A stretch of DNA of 64,000 nt from Isoetes taiwanensis (taxonomy: Eukaryota; Streptophyta; Lycopodiopsida; Isoetales; Isoetaceae), in contig JAJEKV010000020.1 of NCBI GenBank assembly GCA_021234155.1, positions 20,267,018 to 20,331,017 of the forward strand, given 5' to 3'. Positions 56,739 through 64,000 of the stretch are shown here, piece by piece. The first letter of the stretch is position 1; every line of letters begins with the position of its first letter. The notes beneath the pieces are model-generated. The model was not told the DNA's origin and did no database searches. It saw nothing but the letters and a program-made list of their open reading frames with translations. Both the position numbers and the translations under genes were made by a program.

Positions 56739-56812
56739 CATCATTGCATATTTATCAGCACTCGGCTTAAATATTCATCATTGCATATTTATCAGCACTC
56801 GGCTTAAATATT
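56739..56812. repeat. 37-bp perfect tandem duplication
   Basis: 'catcattgcatatttatcag' plus 'cactcggcttaaatatt' twice in a row, at the 3' side of the last exon of the minus-strand gene. Confidence 0.9.
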
Positions 56813-58175
56813 CAAATGATGACCTATCAATGCAAGGCTGTTCAGAAAACCAGACATTGACATCAGGAAGATAAACATCACGTATGGTCTTGAATCTAGA
56901 TAAGCTTTGCAGGTCAGACAGAACAAGCGCATGCACCCTAAGCCCTTCTTTTAGGCCAGCTCTGTTCAATTCATCCAGTGATACTTTCATCTAGACTAGA
57001 AAAATTAATTTAAAAATATCCGCAATATTGGAATTTAAGAGAAGTTCCTACCTGAAAACTAGTTTGGTTTCCATCCCTAATAGCGAGGACAGCTGATTGC
57101 TGGCTAAACAGTCTGCTCTCAAAGATTTGTTCTAAGAGGTTATGGTTCAGAACCTGTGGTGTCTTAGAAGGTATGGTTACTCTCACGAGTTTTGCTTCCC
57201 AAATGCCTGCAAAAGATGCTTATATGTGTTATCAACTTCATCTACACCGAGAAAGCAATTACAAAAAGTATCAGACCAGCATGTGGATACAGGAAATGTT
57301 AACATACCAAACACATGACCCTAAACAAAAACGTACCAAGGCATGCTTGAACCTTACCATTCAGGCTTGATATACTTCACCTTGCTCAAGTTCATGGCGT
57401 ATGTAAACCTGCAAAAGCTCAACTTCCAAATGCTTTAAGCATAGAAGAAATAACACAAGCAAATCTAAGGCACACACATTGCATCCCAACTGGCCTGCAT
57501 CTGCGGATTTGGCTTAAGATCTGGACAAAAACCCCTTTGCCTATAAACTCCTGCAAGCAAAAGCAGAGAAATGATAAGTATTTGCAAAAAAAAAAAAATC
57601 AAATGTAAAGGGCAAAACTCTGGCATCAGTACATCAGACACTTTAAATCCATAACTCCATCCCTGTCACAGGTCGCCGAATCACAGCTGGGTTGCAAGAA
57701 GAAAGATATCTAGTGACTGCCAATGGAATGCAAGGAAACCAGCTTAACTCTGTCAAATTACCGGATTTGATGCAAGAACAGCATTGCCCAGAGTCGGATT
57801 AACAGATAGGCGAGGCAGCATTCACTCAAGCAGAAAGGTCTAAACACGAATTGATGAGGCAAGAAAAAAGGAAAATTTTGGTCGGTTGCTTGCCGGAACC
57901 TCCATAGCTAGCAATGTAGGTTTGTAAAATCGCAAATCGAAAGGCCCAATGGCGGCGGCTTTGGCTCAGAGCTAACTAAACAGAACCAGCATAGACAGAA
58001 ATACGAAGGAATTTACAGCGGAGTAGCTCGATTTGAAGCATGAGGGTTTTATCCAGAGAGTTACCTGGCGGGCTTCTTCCTGCCCAAGCATCGAGGAACA
58101 TAGATATGCACGCTCCAACGGCTCCAATGCAGCGCAATGGGCCCAAACATGTCTCAAAACGACTTAATCACTGCC
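56778..58175 (-). CDS. Multi-exon gene, unrecognised (possibly decayed)
   Basis: Exon-like blocks with canonical splice sites lie in order on the minus strand: about 58175-58075 ('ACISMFLDAWAGRSPPG'), 57550-57478 ('VYRQRGFCPDLKPNPQMQ'), 57408-57358 ('SWDAMFTYAMNLSKVKYI' across the junction), 57206-57053 ('WEAKLVRVTIPSKTPQVLNH', 'LLEQIFESRLFSQQSAVLAI'), 56990-56778 ('MKVSLDELNRAGLKEGLRVH', 'FKTIRDVYLPDVNVWFSEQP'). Phases agree through the third block. The third-to-fourth junction is off by one base, so a micro-exon or a frameshift must lie there. The 5' exon is not fixed. I do not recognise the family; the text is soluble and protein-like. Confidence 0.45.
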
Positions 58176-58689
58176 AAAAGGAAATATGAAACATGGATTC
58201 CGAGGCCATGGGCGCCAAACAGGTCTCAGGCAGGTCATAGCAGGGCGATCGATGCAGAGAATGTCTGGCGGCTTCTTGAATAGGCACAAGGCAGGGCTCC
58301 CTTCTTTCCAAAATTTTCTTCCTTTGCATAAAGCTTTTAAAGTACAGCAGAAATGAAGTGACATATCAGAGCAGAAGGAAAGCAAAAGAGCAGGAGCAGG
58401 GCACAGACCAACACTGGTTTGTGAAGGGCCGGCCTTGCTGGATCTCCGAAAAATATCCAAGAAGTATTACATATTAAATGTTCTGCAGCAGACTTGATGA
58501 GCAGCATGCACAACTGCTTCTTACTTGCAGATCTGAGAAGGAAAGGAGCAGAAACAATGGATGGGCAGGAAACAGTGGGGCAAAATATGGAAAGGAATGG
58601 CTATGGCAAGAAATAAAGGAGCATCAAACATCGTAATTCATACTCTGCCACGGAACAAAATATTTTTACCCCGGTTATTGTGATTCCTT

Positions 58690-59300
58690 CGCAAAATATT
58701 CCTTGCCGCAGAATCACCAGGCCGCAACCCCGTTCTCCGTACCCGAAGCCCCGTTTTCCCGTTTTCCGTACCTGACAGGGTCGCTTTCATGGGATATATA
58801 CCTTCCGGTGGTATCACAGCGGTATTCTCCCTTGCGACGGAATCTCCCCCGAGTTATTCCACGAGACGGAATCACTACGCAAATGTATTCCTCCGGAAGG
58901 TATCACAGAGGACGTGATTATTCCGCCAGACGGAATCACAACCATGCTATTCCGCCAGATGGAATCTCCGATTAATACGATTCCGTGAGATGGAATCACA
59001 ACTCAACGTATCGCTTTGGTGGAATCACAACGTGACTATTCCACTTAGGATGGAATATCGACCCGCCGATTCACTCTGTGGAATCACAAATGCCCGATTC
59101 TTGAGGCGGAATCACGGCGAATATATTCCGCCCGGATAGAATCACAACATCATGGCCATTCGCCGGATGGAATCACGACATGGATACGACCAGGTGGAAT
59201 CACAAGCTGCAGCGATTCTTGAGATGGAATCACGGCGACTTCATTAGCCGGCGGTATCACAACGGCGCTATTCCGTTCGGCGTAATCAAATTACGCTTCA
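58690..59300 (+). repeat. Left array of degenerate palindromes
   Basis: Every 25-35 bp a unit of the form ATTCCG-nnnGA-(T/C)GGAAT-CAC(A/G) recurs at least 15 times (e.g. about 58935, 58970, 59110, 59165, 59225). Each unit is a small inverted repeat (ATTCC..GGAAT) with variable loops. Confidence 0.8.
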
Positions 59301-59640
59301 TTACGCTTCTTGTGGCAGGTGCAAGCAGAGATTTGGCAAACAAACCCCGCAGAAGGGCATTTTGACCACGGTCGGCTGCCACGGGCGGTTCTAGAGCACC
59401 GGGGTCCCCGATCACGGATGGAGGAGGCACTCAATTGGTGTGGGTTTCCTATATTCCCACCTCACGAGTCCCCGGATTTCATTTTTGGGGAGCAAAAAAT
59501 GGGGATGCACCCCGCAACTTCTATATAAGAAGCTCTCAAATGAATAAGGGGCTATCAAAACCAAGGCAAAACGGACATATCTTTCTCACAAAAGGTATGC
59601 GGTTCTTTAGTTTTGTAGATTACACATGGAAATTAAAGCA

Positions 59641-62002
59641 TGGCTGATTCATCCTCCATGGTGGAAAGCAGTCTTGGTGTAGTTTTGGGCCCCAAGACAA
59701 TGCGGGGAACACCCATGTTGTGGAAGATCGACCCTCGTCCTCCGGGGCAAAGGAGGAGGAGGGTTCAAAAGGGGAGAGTGTTAGAAGGGGATGCCAATGT
59801 CATTTCACTTTGAGACAACTCTACCTTCTTCCGTAAAACCACTCAAATTACCTACCACAAATGGGATCATGTGAACCAAGCAAGGTCAAATTTGCCACCA
59901 GAAAGCTTTAGTCACGAGAAAGGGTTGAGGTATAGGTCGGCTCGCGTGGCTCGCGGATGAAAAGAGAGAATGGATCAAACAAAAGCTATTGCATTACATT
60001 GCACCTAGGATGGTGATGAATATCCACCAAGAAAGAGTGAGCTTGAAGAAGGAACTACTTGGTTTGGAGGGGCTTTCGAGAGATGACATGTTAAAGATGC
60101 ATGAAATCTACAACATTGAAAAGGAAGTGACCCGAAATGTTTGGAAGTTGCATGAAGATGAAGCTACAAGCACTCATATGTGGGTGCAACAACACCTTGA
60201 CAGTGTATTCCATTATGAGCAAGGTGAGATCTTCCAATTGGGTGTTATGACTCCCACCCAAAGAGGAGCCTTGTTGAGATTTGGAAAGGGTAGGGCATTG
60301 TGTCTCGACTCCACCTACAAGACGAACGGGATGAGGTAGGGTTGCACCTCTTGCATTTCAATGCTCATATAAGACTTTAGCTTCCTTGCCAACATTCTTA
60401 AGTTGTGTTGCTACTTTACATTAAAGGTACTACCTCTTCACTATCATTGGATTCGATGACTACTTCAATGGGATGCCTTTGGCTTGGATTATCACGAACT
60501 CCCAGAAGAAAGATGCAATTGCAAGATGGCTAGAAGCCATGAAAGTGTGGGTTGAACGCCATGACTCAACCTGGAAGCCCTCATGCTTTATCACCGATTC
60601 TTGTGATGCCGAAATACATGCAATTAAAAAGGTAACAATGTTTCCACTATGAGCAATTTTAAGTGGTTCATTTTGCACACTCTATGAGCATGTGGCATCT
60701 CTCTACACTTCAGTTTACCCTAAGCGCGCTTGAACCTTTGCATCTGGCATGTGAGAAGAGACTGGTTGAAGTGGTTAGTCAAGAACGTGAAGAACAAGGA
60801 GATAAGGAACCAAATGTTTAAGGAATTGGGTGAGATCATGTATGGAATCAAGTGTCCCCCAGGTAACAATGAATATGGAGAGGATTACAAGGAGGCTGTT
60901 AAAGTAGAAGCTTTGAGAAAGTTGGAAACCCTGAAAGGAAAGTATCCTCAGTATCCCAGATTGGCCTCCTACATGAGTCGTGAGTGGACTCGCAATATAT
61001 GTGAATGGGTGTTGGCCACAAGAATGTTCCCCCATTCAAACCAAGAAACCAATGCTGCAATAGAGGGTTGGCACAAGATACTAAAGATGCGCCTGGGCAT
61101 CTCCAAATCCTGTCTGAAGGGAAGGAGGATGGGTCAGCTACTACATATGCTTGTCAATGAAGTTGAGGCACATACAACATACTCAAGGTAATTTGCAAAA
61201 GATAACGTGTTTTGTATACTTACGTGTGCACTAACACACCACGTTGTTTCATTTACAAGCACACAGGGGGATGAAAGAGGCTGGTTTTAACATAAACACA
61301 TCACAAGAGAAAATTATAGAATCGGCTATTCGAGGGGCGAGGCGCATTCGGGATGATGCAGTCACCTTTGTAGACCTCGAAGGAGGCGAGGCATATGTCC
61401 AGACTCTTGATCTCAACCGCCAACCGTACTTTGTGAGTGGGGCACACAGGAATTGGGCGAGTTGTGATTGCCCATGGGGTGCCAAAGGTAACCTTTGCAA
61501 ACACCAAGTTAAGGTTATTCAACTAATGGACAGTTACAGAGAGCAGGACATCTTGAAGGTTCTAGGTTCCGATTATGGAAATGCAAGTGGTGGCATGGAG
61601 CACTTGCGCCCTTGTACACCTGGGGTCCCCCCTGGAGATTCACTTGAAGAGATAGTTAGTCTAGAGGATGACATTCTCCCTATGAAGAAAGTTGGGTTGA
61701 CCGTAGAGGAAGCTAGGGCCTCACTAGAATCGTGTGTTGCAAGGGTTATGGGACGGGCCTCCAAGGATCCCAGCCTCCTCATAGCCACAGAGGCGATGAT
61801 GAGACAACTCGACACCAGGCTTGAGAGGATGGACGAAGAGGATGGACAAGACACAACTATAATGTCTTTGTCAGTGCTGGAGGAAGAGGAGGCATATGGA
61901 ACGAGCCTTGCAAGGATGAAGCCACTCTTGGAAATAGGGAAGAGGGGGCCAAAGGACAAGAAACGGAGTTGGAAGGAAGTTGAGATGGAGAGCCTTGCTT
62001 AG
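59641..62002 (+). pseudogene. MULE transposase with DDE core and SWIM zinc finger
   Basis: Exons end at 60335 and span 60427-60631, about 60714-61187 and 61267-62002 with GT..AG introns. DDE core: 'KGRALCLDSTYKTNGMR|YYLF' (first D), 'IIGFDDYFNGMPLAWIITNS', 'CFITDSCDAEIHAIKK' (second D), 'LNLCIWHVRRDWLKWLVKN', 'TNAAIEGWHKILKMRL' (candidate E). SWIM finger 'CDCPWGAKGNLCKH' at about 61465-61510, then an acidic tail. Upstream frames (from 'MADSSSMVESSLG' at 59641) contain stops at about 59811 and 59958, and exon 3 needs a one-base shift before 'LNLCIWH'. The copy is probably inactive, though the C-terminal 252 residues are open. Confidence 0.85.
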
Positions 62003-62389
62003 ATGGTTTGTAATATCTTTAGTTTTGCACGAATACTATGGTTTTTAATTTGATGAGTTTAGCATATGCAGGCTCTCGAGCCTGCAGCTGTGGAAATTAT
62101 CCAAGTAACGAAGATCAATCTTCAGAAACCCGTCCTCTATAACAATTGGTGGACAGTCCGCCATTCCTACAAGCCGGCAACTGATGTTAGAGCAGGCGAA
62201 GAGCAGACAAAGAAATTCCTTACCGAACCACAGGAAAGAAGGAGAACTTCCTTACCGAACAACAGGAAACCACAGGAACTATCGCAAGGATATGGCGCCT
62301 AACAATCGGATCGAAGCGCCGGAGCTGGAGCTAAGCACCAAAACCAAAACATATGATTGAATTGGAAGCGCCAGAAGCTTGTCCGTCGG

Positions 62390-63005
62390 GGCTCTGAGAA
62401 ATTCCCCCCGACGGAATCACCGACTAGGCTAAATTCGTTGTCAGTCTAGGGGCCAACGTGGCACCCAGACATTCGTCGACGTCACGTCACTTCAGTTTGG
62501 CACGAATCCATGCAGTGAAGTACTAAATTATTTGCCGGTGTAGGGGGCCAACGTGGCACCACGGCATTCGTGAGCGTCGCCATTTCGCCCCCGCACAAAT
62601 CCTAGTAGTGAGGGCAATAGATGGCGGCGGCTTGGCATTTATTACGTGACGCCGCTCCCACGCCACCGACTCGAGCAATGATGATTCGCCGCGAAACCAC
62701 GACCTTGTGATTCCACGGAAAGAATAGCCCACATGTGATTCCACGGTATGGAATAACATACGAGTGATTCCACGGAGTTGAATCACGACAGTGTGATTCT
62801 ACGGAATGGACGCACCATGGAACCACAGCCTTGTGATTCCACGGGAAAGAATAGCCTAAATGTGATTCCACGGTATGGAATAACATACGAGTGATTCCAC
62901 GGAATTGAATCACGACAGTGTGATTCTACGGAATGGACGCACCATGGAGGTGATTCCACGGTTTGGAATCACCGTGGTGTGATTCCGCATAGAGGAATCG
63001 AGCAT
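62390..63005 (-). repeat. Right array of degenerate palindromes, with 122-bp and ~85-bp duplications
   Basis: TGTGATTCCACGG-n-GGAAT motifs run from 62690 to 63000, mirroring the left array. A 122-bp block ('ttgtgattccacgg', 'gtatggaataacatacgagt', 'gattctacggaatggacgca') is duplicated at about 62702 and 62830. Nearer the transposase an ~85-bp sequence ('ggggccaacgtggcacc', 'cattcgt') is repeated at about 62430 and 62540. Confidence 0.8.
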
Positions 63006-63143
63006 GCAACTCAAATTCAAATTCAAAAAGTTTCGCTCCAAAATCTTTCAAATTGATTCAAAAACTTCATCAGATCATATACAGTGGTGTGGGAATTAAA
63101 ACCAGTGGGAATTTTCGTTCTCTGTACAATAGCAAGGTTGAAA

Positions 63144-64000
63144 TCATGGGCCATTTTTCCTCAGACGGGTAACCAAGCCACCCTCCTCGGTCCAATCTCC
63201 CTGGGGTAGATGAAATGTGCTTTTCCTTTGCTGGACGCAGTCAAATAACTTCTGTAGCATGACAGCAAATGTCGACCTTGTCATGTCGATTTCCCTCCGC
63301 CCAAACCATTTGGATGTGTCAATGACCTGCAAGCGCCAGAAGTTTAGAATGAAACATCACGAAATTAAGTAAAAATTGCATACATAACACTCACAGAATG
63401 ATCTTTCGAAAGTTGCAAATGTCCAAAGAAGAACCTCTTCACAAAACAAATTGTGTATATCCCACAATCACAGGTGTTCTCCTTTGGGGGCACATTCAAG
63501 GGGACACAGGGGGCATTGTGAAGGCTTGTGGATTCAAAATTCCATCTCTTCATAATGTCTGCTATGAAACTGAGCGCAAACATAGCAATCAGGGAAGGCA
63601 AATTCGATCTCATAGCTGTAAAATTGATCTTACATGGTCGCGAAAGATCTTAAGTTGGAGTGCATGGGCGCCATTGAATCCAGATGCAGCACCACAGGGC
63701 ACGGGGTTTGAAGCCTCCGGCTTGCCTCTTCGTTGGATACCAATATAAACAGGCTCCAGTGGTTGCTGCAAAACAAGTTTATGAAATCCAATGGCCTACC
63801 TGTTAACTCGAAATCGAATTGTATACCTGCTCATAACTGGGAAGTAGTAGAAACCGACATTTTGCATCCGCCAATTCTGCCTGCTAAAAGGTTTGGGTGG
63901 GATTAGATTACTGAAAATTTCATAGGCACCTGACTGACCCTCCAAAGAGTTTTGCAAGAAGAGGCCGAAGGCCGCGGGATGGATGAAAACATGCTGGCAC
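63144..64000 (-). CDS. Ulp1-like C48 cysteine protease, C-terminal exons (runs off the window)
   Basis: SUMO-protease fold peptidases cut SUMO or precursor proteins. Minus-strand exons: 64000 to 63837 ('VFIHPAAFGLFLQNSLEG', 'QNWRMQNVGFYYFPVMS'), 63765-63395 and 63326-63144 (stop). Catalytic set: His in 'NHWSLFILVS', Asp in 'VVLHLDSMAPMHS', Gln/Asn-like 'PPKENTCDCG' with the nucleophile Cys. The splice at 63837/63765 restores 'VMSSNHWSL', and that at 63395/63326 gives 'LSKDHSVIDTSKWFG'. Within exon 2, around 63630, a frame change is needed between 'LRSFATM' and the 'MRSNLPSL' frame, so there is a small frameshift or unusual intron. Plant MULEs often carry such Ulp1 genes; a host gene is the alternative. 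Confidence 0.8.

Larger units (their letters stand above)
58660..63005 (+). mobile_element. MULE (Mutator-like) transposon with inverted arrays of palindromic repeats
   Basis: A MULE transposase (59641-62002) is bordered on the left (58690-59300) and right (62390-63000) by arrays of the same degenerate motif in opposite orientation: ..GGAATCACA.. on the left, TGTGATTCC.. on the right. Such long, repeat-built inverted ends are known for some MULEs and would be transposase-binding regions. The exact termini and 9-bp target duplication could not be fixed. The Ulp1-like gene just to the right may belong to a larger KI-MULE-type element. Confidence 0.65.

Noticed and set aside
1-64000. CRISPR array or bacterial defence system
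   Set aside because: The window is plant nuclear DNA; tandem repeats here lack the spacer structure of CRISPR.

Overview
This window looks like nuclear DNA of a land plant with a large, transposon-rich genome. A seedless vascular plant such as a fern is my best guess. The basis is an intron-free PPR gene with the 'MYGKCG' style of L-type repeats, spliced genes with GT..AG introns, and plant-type hAT, MULE, Helitron, LTR and LINE elements. The species cannot be fixed from sequence alone. AT-rich intergenic DNA, decayed coding frames and elements nested inside one another fill most of the 64 kb.

Layout. 1-1.98 kb: PLS-class PPR gene that stops early in its E domain. 3.4-3.7 kb: gag remnant. 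7.98-13.99 kb: a full-length but dead hAT transposon (copy A; BED finger, DUF659, C-terminal dimerisation region), interrupted by a 1.7-kb retroposon with a clear target duplication. 14.0-15.4 kb: LTR-type repeat holding a 511-bp hAT MITE. 15.7 kb rightward: a Helitron 3' end on the minus strand and, inside, a captured receptor-kinase fragment. 20.3-27.0 kb: decayed LTR-retrotransposon DNA on the minus strand, with a CACTA-like element, three tRNA-like modules spaced 126 bp apart, and an LTR/primer-binding-site junction. 27.04-36.96 kb: a second hAT copy (B), split by a 2.9-kb tandem-repeat block (tRNA-like sequence, heat-shock-element-like arrays, G-boxes) and by a 4.6-kb block with a Ty3/gypsy RT remnant and a near-perfect palindromic MITE. 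39.3-40.5 kb: decayed coiled-coil gag-like frame.

42.6-44.06 kb holds the best intact gene, a three-exon DUF7796/glycosyltransferase-like protein with a signal anchor. 47.4-48.9 kb: foldback element and direct repeats. 48.9-55.6 kb: a LINE (ORF1, AP-endonuclease, YADD reverse transcriptase, TAA-repeat tail). Its ORF2 is split by a 2.6-kb composite insertion that carries exons of an Mfd-like helicase. 56.8-58.2 kb: exons of an unrecognised minus-strand gene. 58.7-63.0 kb: a MULE with inverted arrays of degenerate 'GGAATCAC' palindromes around a transposase with a SWIM finger. 63.14 kb to the end: the C-terminal part of an Ulp1-like (C48) protease, minus strand.

Only the PPR gene, the DUF7796 gene, possibly the 56.8-58.2 kb gene and the Ulp1 gene look host-like or functional; the Ulp1 gene may itself be MULE cargo. 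The rest records successive insertion, gene capture and C-to-T decay.
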